DNA from: Oxalobacteraceae bacterium
Lineage (GTDB): Bacteria > Pseudomonadota > Gammaproteobacteria > Burkholderiales > Burkholderiaceae_D
DNA: 59,599 nt
NCBI GenBank assembly: GCA_027490725.1
Contig: JAIXXN010000052.1
Span: 1-59,599, forward strand
Direction: 5' to 3'
Position 1 is the stretch's first letter; the number at the start of each line of letters is the position of its first letter. The translations under genes and the position numbers were made by a program. Positions 23,186 through 32,672 of the stretch are shown here, one piece after another. The notes under the pieces were generated by a model. The model saw nothing but the letters and a program-made list of their open reading frames with translations, was not told the DNA's origin and searched no databases.

Positions 23186-24640
23186 TTAAATGCCTCCCAT
23201 GCAGATGTATTTGATCACCAGATAGTCGTCCATGCCGTAACTGGAACCTTCGCGTCCCAGTCCCGATTGTTTGACGCCGCCGAACGGTGCGACCTCGTTG
23301 GAGATCAGGCCGGTATTCACGCCGACCATACCGCTTTCCAGTCCTTCGGCGACGCGCCAGATACGTCCAATATCGCGCGAATAGAAATATGCCGCAAGTC
23401 CGAATTCGGTATTGTTCGCCATGGCCAGTACTTCATCGTCGCTGTGGAAGCGGAACAGCGGCGCCAGTGGCCCAAACGTTTCTTCGCGGGCCACCAGCAT
23501 GCTGCTGTCCACATCGGCGATGATGGTTGGCTCGAAAAAGCTGTGACCGAGTGCGTGACGGGCGCCGCCAGCAAGCAGACGGCCGCCTTTGGCCAGTGCA
23601 TCGGCGATGTGCTGTTCCACCTTTTGTACAGCCTTCTCTTCGATCATTGGCCCCTGCGTCACACCGGCCTCCACACCGTTGCCGACCTTGAGCTTTGCCA
23701 CTGCTGCTGCCAGCTTTTCTGCGAAGGCATGGTACACGCCATCCTGCACGTACAGGCGGTTGGCGCACACGCAGGTCTGGCCGGCGTTACGGTATTTGGA
23801 CGCGATAGCGCCTTCCACGGCTGCGTCCAGATCGGCATCGTCGAAGACGATGAAGGGCGCATTGCCCCCCAGTTCCAGCGACAGTTTCTTGATCGAAGGA
23901 GCGCACTGCTGCATCAGCAGGCGGCCCACCGCGGTCGAGCCGGTAAAGCTGACTTTGCGCACCGCCGGATTGGCGGTCATTTCGCCACCGATGGCACGCG
24001 CGTCACCGGTAATCACGCTGAATACTCCGGCAGGAATGCCGGCGCGTTCAGCCAGCACGGCCAGTGCCAGTGCCGAAAACGGCGTCAGTTCGGCCGGCTT
24101 CACCACGATCGGGCAGCCAGCGGCCAGCGCCGGGCCGACTTTGCGGGTGATCATCGCGGAAGGGAAGTTCCACGGCGTGATGGCAGCGCACACCCCGATC
24201 GGCTCTTTGGTCACTAGCAGACGGCGATCCGGCCATGGCGATTGCAGGGTTTCGCCTGCTACCCGTTTGGCTTCCTCGGCAAACCATTCGATGAACGAGG
24301 CAGCGTAGCCGATTTCACCTTTGGCTTCGGCCAGCGGCTTGCCCTGTTCCAGCGTCATGATCAGCGCCAGATCGTCGGCATTTTCCAGCATCAGATCGTG
24401 CCATTTGCGCAGCAGGGCTGCACGTTCCTTGGCGGTCTTCTTGCGCCATGCCGGCCACGCGGCCTGCGCGGCGGCGATGGCGGCGGCAGTATCGGCTGCG
24501 CCCATGTACGGAACGCTGCCCAGCGCTGCACCGGTGGCCGGGTTGTGCACGGCCAATGTGGCGCCGTCCGGTGCATCGCACCAGACACCGTTGATGTAGC
24601 ACTGCTGGCGCAGCAAGCTTGGGTCTTTTAGTGTCAGCAT
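23186..24640 (-). CDS. gabD: Succinate-semialdehyde dehydrogenase
   Basis: Oxidises succinate semialdehyde, the product of GABA transamination, to succinate with NAD(P)+. The 484 residues have the ALDH catalytic pair E256 (LELGG) and C290 (NAGQTC), and the binding segments TPWNFP and FTGSTAVG. An AGGAGG sequence lies inside the gabT 3' end just before its start, and the two genes overlap by seven bases, so translation is likely coupled. Length and context match GabD. Confidence 0.93.
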   Translation of the reverse strand: MLTLKDPSLLRQQCYINGVWCDAPDGATLAVHNPATGAALGSVPYMGAADTAAAIAAAQAAWPAWRKKTAKERAALLRKWHDLMLENADDLALIMTLEQGKPLAEAKGEIGYAASFIEWFAEEAKRVAGETLQSPWPDRRLLVTKEPIGVCAAITPWNFPSAMITRKVGPALAAGCPIVVKPAELTPFSALALAVLAERAGIPAGVFSVITGDARAIGGEMTANPAVRKVSFTGSTAVGRLLMQQCAPSIKKLSLELGGNAPFIVFDDADLDAAVEGAIASKYRNAGQTCVCANRLYVQDGVYHAFAEKLAAAVAKLKVGNGVEAGVTQGPMIEEKAVQKVEQHIADALAKGGRLLAGGARHALGHSFFEPTIIADVDSSMLVAREETFGPLAPLFRFHSDDEVLAMANNTEFGLAAYFYSRDIGRIWRVAEGLESGMVGVNTGLISNEVAPFGGVKQSGLGREGSSYGMDDYLVIKYICMGGI

Positions 24641-25911
24641 GATGCAGCCTCCTGCAGCGCGGCGGCGAGGATGGTCAGTGCTTCATCCATCACGCTGTCT
24701 TCGATGGTGAGCGGGAACAGGAAGCGGATCACGTTGCTGTACACACCGCAGGTCAGCAGCAGCAAGCCTTTCTGCAGTGCCAGCGTCTGAACCTGTTTGG
24801 TGAAAGCGGCATCCGGCTCCCCGTTCGCAGGGTTGGCAAACTCGACAGCGATCATGCCGCCCAGACCGCGCACGTCGGAAATCTGCGGCACGCTGCGACG
24901 CAGTGACTGCAGGCTGTCCTTGAGCCGGTCGCCCAGCACATTGGCGCGCTGGCATAACTGTTCTTCTTCGATGACGTCGATCACGGCCAGTGCCGAGGCG
25001 ATCGCCAGCGGGTTGCCCGCATAAGTACCGCCCAGCCCACCGGGGTTGGGCGCATCCATGATTTCGGCACGACCGCAGACGGCCGAGAGTGGCATACCAC
25101 CCGCCAGACTCTTCGCAATCGTCATCAGGTCCGGCACCACATCGTAGTGCTGCATGGCGAACAGCTTGCCGGTGCGCGCAAAGCCGGTCTGGATTTCGTC
25201 GGCGATCAGCAGGATGCCGTGCTGGTCGCACAGCGCCCGCAAGGCCTGCATGAAGGCCGCTGGTGCGGCGTAGAAGCCGCCTTCGCCCTGTACTGGTTCG
25301 AGAATGATGGCAGCGACTCGTTGCGGATCCACGTCGGCTTTGAACAGCATGTGCACGGCGTTGATCGCGTCGTCCACACTGATGCCGTGCAGTTCGACCG
25401 GATACGGTGCGTGATAGATCTCGGCAGGGAAGGGGCCAAAGCCGATTTTGTACGGCGCCACTTTGCCGGTCAGGGCCATACCCATCATGGTGCGGCCATG
25501 GAAGCCGCCAGCAAAGGCGATCACGGCACTGCGGCCGGTCGCGGCGCGGGCAATCTTGATAGCGTTTTCCACCGCTTCGGCGCCGCTGGAGAAGAACGCG
25601 GTCTTCTTCGCATGGCTGCCCGGGGTCAGCTGGTTAATCCGTTCGGCCAGTTCGACATATTCGGCGTAAGGCACGACCTGATAGCAGGTGTGGGTGAACT
25701 TACCCAGTTGCTGTTCGATGGCGGCGACAATTTTCGGATGACGGTGGCCGGTGTTGAGCACCGCGATACCGGCGGCAAAGTCGATAAAGCGTCGGCCTTC
25801 CACGTCCCATAGTTCGGCATTCAGCGCGCGCTCCGCGTAGAACTGGCACATGACTCCCACGCCGCGTGGCGTGGCCGCATCTTTACGTTGCTGCAGGTCT
25901 GCATTCTTCAT
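24634..25911 (-). CDS. gabT: 4-aminobutyrate aminotransferase
   Basis: PLP enzyme transferring the amino group of GABA to 2-oxoglutarate, giving succinate semialdehyde and glutamate. The 425-residue class III aminotransferase has the PLP lysine K267 (MTIAKSLAGGMPL), the cofactor aspartate in LLIADEIQTGFARTG, and the GAEAVENAIKIAR segment typical of GabT. It lies upstream of gabD and downstream of an MFS gene in a single minus-strand operon headed by a GabR-like regulator. Confidence 0.92.
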   Translation of the reverse strand: MKNADLQQRKDAATPRGVGVMCQFYAERALNAELWDVEGRRFIDFAAGIAVLNTGHRHPKIVAAIEQQLGKFTHTCYQVVPYAEYVELAERINQLTPGSHAKKTAFFSSGAEAVENAIKIARAATGRSAVIAFAGGFHGRTMMGMALTGKVAPYKIGFGPFPAEIYHAPYPVELHGISVDDAINAVHMLFKADVDPQRVAAIILEPVQGEGGFYAAPAAFMQALRALCDQHGILLIADEIQTGFARTGKLFAMQHYDVVPDLMTIAKSLAGGMPLSAVCGRAEIMDAPNPGGLGGTYAGNPLAIASALAVIDVIEEEQLCQRANVLGDRLKDSLQSLRRSVPQISDVRGLGGMIAVEFANPANGEPDAAFTKQVQTLALQKGLLLLTCGVYSNVIRFLFPLTIEDSVMDEALTILAAALQEAASC

Positions 25912-26001
25912 GGTGATTCCGGATAGGACAGGTTGATCGATAAGCTAAAACAGGCTAAATCGATACTACACGCCAAAACGGTACCATGAATAGATCCACA
26001 A

Positions 26002-27171
26002 TTAAGATGTTGATGGTGCCACTTGGCGTTCCACGAAGCCCTGACGGTATTCCCACCACGCGGTAGCGACGAAAATCGCCGCGCCACACCACAGCACTGC
26101 CGGTAGCGCATTGATGCCGACGCTTTGCATCAGGACACCCGTCAGCAAGGGGCCGCCGCTGCTGGTAATGCCCCAGCTGGCGTTGACCACGGCGCTGGCT
26201 GCGACCAGCGACTGGCCCTGAAAACGGGCACCGCAAGCCACTAGCGACAGCATATAGATGGCACCTGCCGTGGCGCCCAGCATCAGCAGCACGGTCCACC
26301 ATAGCCACGGCGTGCCTGCTGCAAAAGGCAGTATCGGCAGCAGCACGCAGACCGCGATGCCGCAGCCGGTATGCACTTTGCGGCGGCCCACATGGTCGGC
26401 CAGCCAGCCGAACACGAACTGCAACGCAGTGTCGCCCACCAGCACCACGGTGGCCGACAGCAGCGCCAGTTCGGTGGCGATACCGTGGCGGATTGCATAC
26501 AGTGGCAGCATGCTGAGCGCCAGCGTGTCGAATAGCGCGAAAAAGGCTGCGCCGACTACGATCATCGGCATGCGTGGCAGCACCTGCTGCCACGACACGT
26601 GCGCTTCGTCATCGTCGGCATGGGCGCCGCCGGAAATCAGTACCATGCCGGGCAGGGCGAGTAGGAACAGCGCGCCACACAAGGCGAACGGCCAGGCCAC
26701 GCGGCCTTCCATTTGCGCCACCAGTGCCGGGCCGACCAGCTGGAACAGGGTAAAACTGGTGGTGTACATGGCGACCACGCGGCCGCGCGAATTGACCGGT
26801 GCCAGCCGGTTGATCCAGGCTTCGCCGATGGTGAACAGCACGCCCATGGCCGCACCGAAGATAAAGCGCAGCAGGCCCCAGCAGAGTAGCGAGTCGGTCA
26901 GCTCCATCAGCGCGGTGGAGCAGCCGCCTGCCACAATCGCCGCGATCATGTTGGCACGTGGTCCGTAGCGGGCCACCCAGCGCGACACGAATGGTGCGGC
27001 GGCCAGAATCCCGAAGGCGCTGGCGGCAGTGATCATGCCGATGATGTCGGTGCCGATGCCGCGTTTATCGAGCGTCAGCGCGGTGAGCGGAATGGTAGCG
27101 CCCAGTCCCAGTCCGACCACGCCGATACTGGCCACCAGGGCGATGAAGTCACGCCATGCCATGGTTCTCAT
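26002..27171 (-). CDS. MFS transporter of the YcaD-like group
   Basis: A 389-residue inner-membrane protein with about twelve hydrophobic segments and MFS loops (RFIFGAAMGVLFTIGEAWINRL after segment 4; GWLADHVGRRKV between segments 8 and 9). The early part resembles YcaD-type carriers of unknown substrate. Its ATG overlaps the mocR stop codon by one base (TAATG), so it is co-translated with the regulator. Its place ahead of gabT-gabD-speB suggests a substrate or product of GABA/polyamine metabolism, for example GABA uptake or export, but sequence alone does not show this. Confidence 0.8.
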   Translation of the reverse strand: MRTMAWRDFIALVASIGVVGLGLGATIPLTALTLDKRGIGTDIIGMITAASAFGILAAAPFVSRWVARYGPRANMIAAIVAGGCSTALMELTDSLLCWGLLRFIFGAAMGVLFTIGEAWINRLAPVNSRGRVVAMYTTSFTLFQLVGPALVAQMEGRVAWPFALCGALFLLALPGMVLISGGAHADDDEAHVSWQQVLPRMPMIVVGAAFFALFDTLALSMLPLYAIRHGIATELALLSATVVLVGDTALQFVFGWLADHVGRRKVHTGCGIAVCVLLPILPFAAGTPWLWWTVLLMLGATAGAIYMLSLVACGARFQGQSLVAASAVVNASWGITSSGGPLLTGVLMQSVGINALPAVLWCGAAIFVATAWWEYRQGFVERQVAPSTS

Positions 27172-28685
27172 TAACGCACTCCCGACTGGATCACGGCAGC
27201 CAGCAGGCGGCCGTAATAGGCGATTTTCTCCGGCGTGCAGTAGGCATAGCCCACCAGCAGGCCGCGCCGCACCGGCGGCGCCAGATAATAGGTGGACAGC
27301 GCTTTGACCTGAATCCCCGATTCGGCAGCCAGTTTTTCCAGTGCCACATCGTCGACCCGGTCCGGCAGTTCTACCACCAGATGCAGGCCGGATTCTTCGC
27401 TCGAGATGGTTACCGGTTGTCCCAGTTGCGCGCCCAGCTGCGCACCGAGCTGATTTACCAGCGTGCGGCGCAGCAGCTCGCGTCGCGCGCCGTAAGTCTG
27501 GCGGATTTTACGGATGTGGGTGGTGAAGTGGCCCAGCGCGATGAAGTCCGCCAGCGCAGCCTGCACCATCAGCTGGCCGGGCCGCTGCAGATCGTAGAGT
27601 GCACTCTTGAAGCCATTGATCAGCGCCGGTGGCACCACCAGATAGACGATCTTGATGCCGGGGTAGAGGATCTTCGAGAAGGTGCCCATGTACAGCACGC
27701 GGTCATCGTTATCGAGTCCCTGCAGCGCTGCCAGCGGCCGGCCCGTGTAGCGGAACTCGCTGTCGTAATCGTCTTCCAGTATCCATGCATCCTTGCGCAC
27801 CGCCACGTCCAGCAGTTCGCGCCGGCGCGTCAGGCTCATCACCGCGCCAGTCGGATACTGGTGCGACGGCGTTACGTAAATCAGGCGCGGCGTGGTGGCC
27901 AGATCGGCTTCTTCGAGCGCCATGCCATCGCTGTCGACCGTAATCGGATGCAGTGCCAGTTCGCGCGCTTCGAACACCCGGCGTGCGCCCCAGTAGCAAG
28001 GGTCTTCTACCCACGCGGTATCGCCAACATCGGCCAGCAGTTGCGCGCACAGATCCAGTGACTGCTGGGTACCACTGGTAATCATCACCTGCTCGACCTG
28101 TACTTTCACCGAGCGCGAGATGCGCAGGTATTCGGTAATCGCCTGACGCAGCGGCAGATAGCCGCCGGATTGGCCGTAGTCGAGCAAATCGGCGCGGGCT
28201 TCGCGCCAGACCCGGTTCTGCAGGCGCTGCCACAGCTTGAAGGGGAAGGAAGAAAAGTCCGCATCGCCGGGGGCAAAGGGCTGAATTTCGAAACGCGGAC
28301 CGGCCGCAAAACTGGTCAGCGCTGTGCCGCGACGCGACAAAGGCATGTTGCGCGCGGCCGTCGCAGCTGGTTTGTGTGGCGCCGAACCAACACCGCGCAT
28401 GCTGGCATTGTGCGCTTGCAGATCGCTGACGTAAGTGCCACTTCCCAGACTGCTGTGTACATAGCCTTCCGCCGCCAGTTGCTCGAATGCGGCGATCACG
28501 GTGTTGCGCGAAACCCCCAGATCCCGCGCCAGATCACGGCTGGACGGTAGTTTGCTGCCGGCGCCCAGTTGCTGACGGTGAATGGCCGCCTTGGCCGCCT
28601 CGTACAGACGGCGTTGCTGTGGCAGGCGCGGATGGAAGTCAGTCTGGGCTAGCGTGTGTGCCAGCAGGTCGGAAGTGGGTAGCAT
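27171..28685 (-). CDS. MocR/GabR-type regulator (GntR winged helix fused to class I aminotransferase fold)
   Basis: PLP-dependent transcription regulator, 504 residues. The N-terminal GntR-type winged helix spans about residues 20-88 (LPSSRDLARDLGVSRNTVIAAFEQL). The aminotransferase-like effector domain covers about 130-500, with the PLP lysine K338 in MGTFSKILYPG and the cofactor aspartate in ILEDDYDSEF. It heads the MFS-gabT-gabD-speB operon and is divergent from puuD, so it likely senses GABA or a related amine aldimine and controls both directions and itself. GabR and PdxR are both members of this family; the neighbours favour a GabR-like role. Direct repeats in the divergent region are candidate operators. 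Confidence 0.9.
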   Translation of the reverse strand: MLPTSDLLAHTLAQTDFHPRLPQQRRLYEAAKAAIHRQQLGAGSKLPSSRDLARDLGVSRNTVIAAFEQLAAEGYVHSSLGSGTYVSDLQAHNASMRGVGSAPHKPAATAARNMPLSRRGTALTSFAAGPRFEIQPFAPGDADFSSFPFKLWQRLQNRVWREARADLLDYGQSGGYLPLRQAITEYLRISRSVKVQVEQVMITSGTQQSLDLCAQLLADVGDTAWVEDPCYWGARRVFEARELALHPITVDSDGMALEEADLATTPRLIYVTPSHQYPTGAVMSLTRRRELLDVAVRKDAWILEDDYDSEFRYTGRPLAALQGLDNDDRVLYMGTFSKILYPGIKIVYLVVPPALINGFKSALYDLQRPGQLMVQAALADFIALGHFTTHIRKIRQTYGARRELLRRTLVNQLGAQLGAQLGQPVTISSEESGLHLVVELPDRVDDVALEKLAAESGIQVKALSTYYLAPPVRRGLLVGYAYCTPEKIAYYGRLLAAVIQSGVR

Positions 28686-28873
28686 TTTACAAAGTGGTTC
28701 TAACGGTAAGCCATAAGTGGCACTGACAATGATACCAAAATCCGCATATGATTAATTGAAATTCAAGCCATTCAGGAGCAAGATTGACTTGATTACACAG
28801 CTTTCTGACCTGCTTTGCGTAATTTCAGCGCTGGCGTCATGGAGTTGTCACAGAGTGGTACTAAAAATGCGTC
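28686..28873. promoter_or_regulatory. Divergent control region between mocR-type gene and puuD
   Basis: The 188-base AT-richer region holds three same-strand copies of AGTGGNNCTRA: AGTGGTTCTAA (28693-28703), AGTGGCACTGA (28716-28726) and AGTGGTACTAA (28854-28864). The first two are spaced 23 bases start to start, about two helical turns, and the first is eight bases from the regulator start codon. ATACCA occurs at 28732-28737, resembling the GabR recognition hexamer. A TTGACT at 28784 lacks a good -10 partner. Autoregulation plus control of puuD is inferred. Confidence 0.6.
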
Positions 28874-29650
28874 ATGAAAGTTCATATGCGTAGCCCAATC
28901 GTTCTGTTACCAGCCTGTGTGAATCAGATCGGTGCCCACCCTTATCACACGGCCCAGCTGAAATATGTGGCTGCTGTCGCCAGCGGTGCTGCCGCCACGC
29001 CGCTGATCGTGCCAGCGCTGGGTCAGGCCACCGACTTCGAAGCCTTACTCGATCTGGCCGACGGCATCATGCTGACCGGCTCCCCCTCCAACGTGCACGC
29101 CAGTCTGTATGGCGAAGCGGTGCTCGATGCCACGCTGCCGCAGGATGCCGCGCGCGATGCCACCACGCTGCCGCTGATCCGCGCAGCAATCCAGCGCGGC
29201 ATACCGCTGCTGGCAATCTGCCGCGGTTTTCAGGAAGTCAATGTAGCGCTGGGCGGTACGCTGCATCAGGCGCTGCACACGGTGGCCGGCATGGCTGATC
29301 ATCGCGAGCAGAAAGGCCAGCCACTCGAACAGCAGTACGCCCTGGCACATCGCGTGTTGCTGGAGCCTGAAGGTCAATTGACGCAGATGCTGGGTGGCGT
29401 CAGTGACATCATGGTCAACTCGCTGCACGGTCAGGGCATCAAACAACTGGCGCCCGGCCTGGCCGTGGAAGCACGCGCTGACGATGGCTTGATCGAAGCC
29501 TATCGCGTGACTAACGCTGCAGGTTTCACGCTGGCGGTGCAGTGGCATCCGGAGTGGCGTCTGCAGGAGAACCCCGACTCGGTAAAACTGTTCCGCGCCT
29601 TTGGCGACGCCTGCCGCATCTACAAACAGAGTCGCGGCGGGGTGCCGTAG
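28874..29650 (+). CDS. puuD: Gamma-glutamyl-GABA hydrolase
   Basis: Class I glutamine amidotransferase-like hydrolase (peptidase C26) that splits gamma-glutamyl-GABA into glutamate and GABA, the last step of the Puu pathway. The 258-residue protein has nucleophile C116 in LAICRGFQE and the catalytic pair H225/E227 in VQWHPEW. LTGSPSNVHASLYG is typical of PuuD. An internal ATG four codons in (28886) is an alternative start; neither has a strong ribosome-binding site. It is the first gene of the plus-strand catabolic unit and starts next to the third AGTGG repeat. Confidence 0.92.
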   Translation: MKVHMRSPIVLLPACVNQIGAHPYHTAQLKYVAAVASGAAATPLIVPALGQATDFEALLDLADGIMLTGSPSNVHASLYGEAVLDATLPQDAARDATTLPLIRAAIQRGIPLLAICRGFQEVNVALGGTLHQALHTVAGMADHREQKGQPLEQQYALAHRVLLEPEGQLTQMLGGVSDIMVNSLHGQGIKQLAPGLAVEARADDGLIEAYRVTNAAGFTLAVQWHPEWRLQENPDSVKLFRAFGDACRIYKQSRGGVP

Positions 29651-29745
29651 CTTACCTGTTTGGCAGTGCGGTAATTCCAGCAGCAGGGACGGTGGCCGGT
29701 AAGCGGCAACGCCTGCAGAAGATCAAGACAATACGAGAGAGAGTT

Positions 29746-31116
29746 ATGGCGATTCGCGAAAATTTTAGCTACAACGATATGGACCAGTGGCTGAACGAAA
29801 AACACGTGACGGAAATTGAATGTCTGGTACCCGATCTGACCGGTGTGGCGCGCGGGAAGATTCTGCCGCGCGGTAAATTCACCACCGAGCGCGGTATGCG
29901 GATTCCCGAAGCGGTGCTGGGTATGACCGTGACCGGCAATTATCCGACCGAAGATGACGCCTATGATCGCGCCATTTCCACCACCGACCGCGATATGATT
30001 CTGCGCGCCGATCCGACCACCATCACCATGGTGCCATGGGCGACCGATCCGACCGCACAGGTGATTCATGATTGTTACTTTGCTGATGGTCATCTGGTGG
30101 ATTTCGCGCCACGCTCGGTGCTACGCCGGGTATTGAAATTGTATGAAGATCGCGGCTGGAAGCCCGTGGTGGCGCCGGAACTGGAGTTTTACCTGACCGC
30201 CAAAAACACCGACCCAGATCTGCCACTGCGCCCGCCTATCGGCCGTAGCGGCCGTGCCGAAACCAGCCGTCAGGTTTATAGCATTGATGCGGTGAATGAA
30301 TTCGATCCATTGTTCGAGGACATTTACGATTACTGCGAACTGATGAATCTGGATGTCGATACGCTGATTCACGAAATCGGTGCAGGCCAGATGGAAATCA
30401 ACTTCCTGCACGGCGATCCGCTGGGTCTGGCCGACAAGGTGTTCTTCTTCAAGCGCACCCTGCGCGAAGCCGCGCTCAAGCACGATATGTATGCGACCTT
30501 CATGGCCAAGCCGATGGCTGGTGAACCGGGTTCCGCGATGCACGTGCACCAGAGCGTGGTCGATGCTAAAACTGGCAAAAATATCTTTAGTGCCGAAGAT
30601 GGTTCGGCCGCGCCGATCTTCAAACACTACATCGCCGGTCTGCAGCGCTACATGCCGTCGGCCATGGCCATCGTTGCGCCATATGTGAACTCGTATCGTC
30701 GCATCGTGCGCCACACGGCTGCACCGATCAACATTCAGTGGGGTCTGGATAACCGCACCGTCGGTTTCCGTGTGCCGGAATCGGGCGTGCAGGATCGTCG
30801 CGTCGAGAACCGCATCATCGGTGCGGATGCCAATCCTTATCTGGCGCTGGCCGTAACGCTGGCCTGCGGCTACCTCGGCATGACCGAACAACTGGAACCA
30901 ACCCCGATGACGGTCGGTAGTGCCTACGATCTGAAAGTGGAGCTGCCACAAGGCTTGCCGGAAGCGCTGCAACTGCTGCGTGGAGAGGATAAGTTGCGCA
31001 GCGTGCTGGGTGACCGCTTCATCGATGTGTATGCGGCCATCAAGGATCTGGAACACCAGGAATTCATGACTGTTATCAGTCCATGGGAACGCGAACACTT
31101 GTTGCTGCACGTCTGA
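29746..31116 (+). CDS. puuA: Gamma-glutamylputrescine synthetase
   Basis: ATP-dependent gamma-glutamylation of putrescine, the committed step of the Puu pathway. The 456-residue glutamine-synthetase fold has a full set of metal residues: PELEFYL, the IHEIGAGQMEINF pair including E217, MHVHQS, and RVENRIIGADANPYLA. There is no adenylylation segment. The start with GAGAGAGTT upstream is preferred over an in-frame ATG 204 bases earlier that overlaps puuD. Its paralogue at 17805 aligns over the whole length but has Gly at position 217. The aminotransferase gene follows 20 bases later. Confidence 0.9.
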   Translation: MAIRENFSYNDMDQWLNEKHVTEIECLVPDLTGVARGKILPRGKFTTERGMRIPEAVLGMTVTGNYPTEDDAYDRAISTTDRDMILRADPTTITMVPWATDPTAQVIHDCYFADGHLVDFAPRSVLRRVLKLYEDRGWKPVVAPELEFYLTAKNTDPDLPLRPPIGRSGRAETSRQVYSIDAVNEFDPLFEDIYDYCELMNLDVDTLIHEIGAGQMEINFLHGDPLGLADKVFFFKRTLREAALKHDMYATFMAKPMAGEPGSAMHVHQSVVDAKTGKNIFSAEDGSAAPIFKHYIAGLQRYMPSAMAIVAPYVNSYRRIVRHTAAPINIQWGLDNRTVGFRVPESGVQDRRVENRIIGADANPYLALAVTLACGYLGMTEQLEPTPMTVGSAYDLKVELPQGLPEALQLLRGEDKLRSVLGDRFIDVYAAIKDLEHQEFMTVISPWEREHLLLHV

Positions 31117-31136
31117 TCTTTTTACAGGGAACCAAC

Positions 31137-32588
31137 ATGGCTAACAATCCAATGGCGCCTAGCGCCGCCTTCGTCGCGTCTGTCAAAAGCGTCGCGGCCC
31201 CGGAAGTCTTCGATACGGCAGCAATCCAGAAGCTCGACACGGCGCACTATATGCATCCGTTCACCGATCACAAGGCGCTCGGCGAAAAGGGTGCGCGGGT
31301 AATGGTGCGTGGTGAGGGCGTGTATCTGTGGGATTCGGAAGGTAAGAAAATCCTCGATGGTATGTCGGGCCTGTGGTGCGTCAATGTGGGCTATGGCCGC
31401 ACCAGTATTTCGCAGGCGGTGTACCAGCAGATGGAGACGCTGCCGTTCTATAACAGCTTCTTCAACACCACCAACGTGCCGGCAGTGAAACTGGCTGCCA
31501 AGCTGGCGAAAATTTCGCCACCCGGTTTTAACCATGTGTACTTCACCGGCTCCGGCTCGGAAGGCAATGACACCAATCTGCGTATGGTGCGCCGTTACTG
31601 GGATGTGCTGGGCTACAAGGACCGTCATACCATCATCAGTCGGCATAACGCCTACCATGGCAGTACGGTAGCCGGTGCCTCGCTGGGTGGTATGGATGGC
31701 ATGCATGCGCAGGGTGGCCTGCCAATTCCGGGCATCGCGCACATCGGTCAGCCGAACTATCTGGAGTCAGGGCGTGGCATGACGCCGGAAGAATTCGGCA
31801 TCGAAGCGGCATCGTGGCTGGAAAAGAAAATTCTGGAAATCGGTGCCGATAAAGTGGCTGCCTTTATCGGCGAGCCAGTGCAAGGCGCTGGTGGCGTGAT
31901 CATTCCGCCGTCGACCTACTGGCCAGAGATCCAGCGTATCTGCGACAAGTACGGGATTTTGCTGATCGCCGATGAAGTGATCTGCGGCTTTGGGCGGCTG
32001 GGTAAATGGTTTGCTTCCGAACTGTTCGGTATCAAGCCTGATCTGATCACTTTCGCCAAAGGCGTCACCTCGGGATATGTGCCGCTCGGCGGTGTACTGG
32101 TGGGCGATCGCGTGGCGAATGTGCTGATCGAGAAGGGCGGCGAATTCAATCACGGCTTTACCTATTCCGGCCACCCTGTTGCCTGTGCTGCGGCGCTGGA
32201 AAATATCCGCATTATCGAAGACGAAAAACTGGTTGAACGTGTCGCAAATGAGACGGGTCCCTATCTGAAGAAGCGCTTTGCAGAACTGGCTGATCATCCT
32301 CTGGTAGGCTATGCGGACAGCTGCGGACTTGTTGCTGGCCTCAATCTGGTGCGCAGGAAGGCCGCCGTGGTGCATGATAATGAAGCGTTCGATGAATCAC
32401 TGGCGGTGGGCATGGTATGCCGCGGCTATATGTTCAACAACGGCATGATCATGCGCGCTGTCGGTGACCGCATGATTATCGCGCCGCCACTGGTAATGAC
32501 GACGGCGCAGATCGATGAAATGGTGGCCCTGATCCGTCACTGCCTGGATCTGACGTATGCAGATATCCAGCAGCGCGGGTGGGTATAG
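31137..32588 (+). CDS. spuC: Class III aminotransferase, putrescine-pyruvate type (SpuC-like)
   Basis: PLP enzyme expected to transfer an amino group from putrescine (or another polyamine) to pyruvate, giving 4-aminobutanal and alanine. The 483-residue protein has the PLP lysine K308 (LITFAKGVTSGYVPLGG), cofactor segment LLIADEVICGFGRLG, and FTGSGSEGNDTNLRMVRRYW, as in SpuC/omega-transaminases. AGGGAACC precedes the chosen ATG; the longer frame overlaps puuA. Placement between puuA and potF matches the spu loci of pseudomonads, and it offers a route parallel to gamma-glutamylation. Confidence 0.88.
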   Translation: MANNPMAPSAAFVASVKSVAAPEVFDTAAIQKLDTAHYMHPFTDHKALGEKGARVMVRGEGVYLWDSEGKKILDGMSGLWCVNVGYGRTSISQAVYQQMETLPFYNSFFNTTNVPAVKLAAKLAKISPPGFNHVYFTGSGSEGNDTNLRMVRRYWDVLGYKDRHTIISRHNAYHGSTVAGASLGGMDGMHAQGGLPIPGIAHIGQPNYLESGRGMTPEEFGIEAASWLEKKILEIGADKVAAFIGEPVQGAGGVIIPPSTYWPEIQRICDKYGILLIADEVICGFGRLGKWFASELFGIKPDLITFAKGVTSGYVPLGGVLVGDRVANVLIEKGGEFNHGFTYSGHPVACAAALENIRIIEDEKLVERVANETGPYLKKRFAELADHPLVGYADSCGLVAGLNLVRRKAAVVHDNEAFDESLAVGMVCRGYMFNNGMIMRAVGDRMIIAPPLVMTTAQIDEMVALIRHCLDLTYADIQQRGWV

Positions 32589-32672
32589 TTTTTGCTGAAG
32601 GTTAGACGCGAAGTTTCGTAGCACGGTTTTTTTCTGGACGTATTCTCAATAGATCGAAAAAGGAAAATAATA

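Noticed and set aside
28718..28732. Possible sigma-54 promoter TGGCACTGACAATGA upstream of the mocR-type gene
   Set aside because: The -24 half is good, but the -12 half reads ATGA instead of TTGC, and it lies inside a better explained direct repeat.
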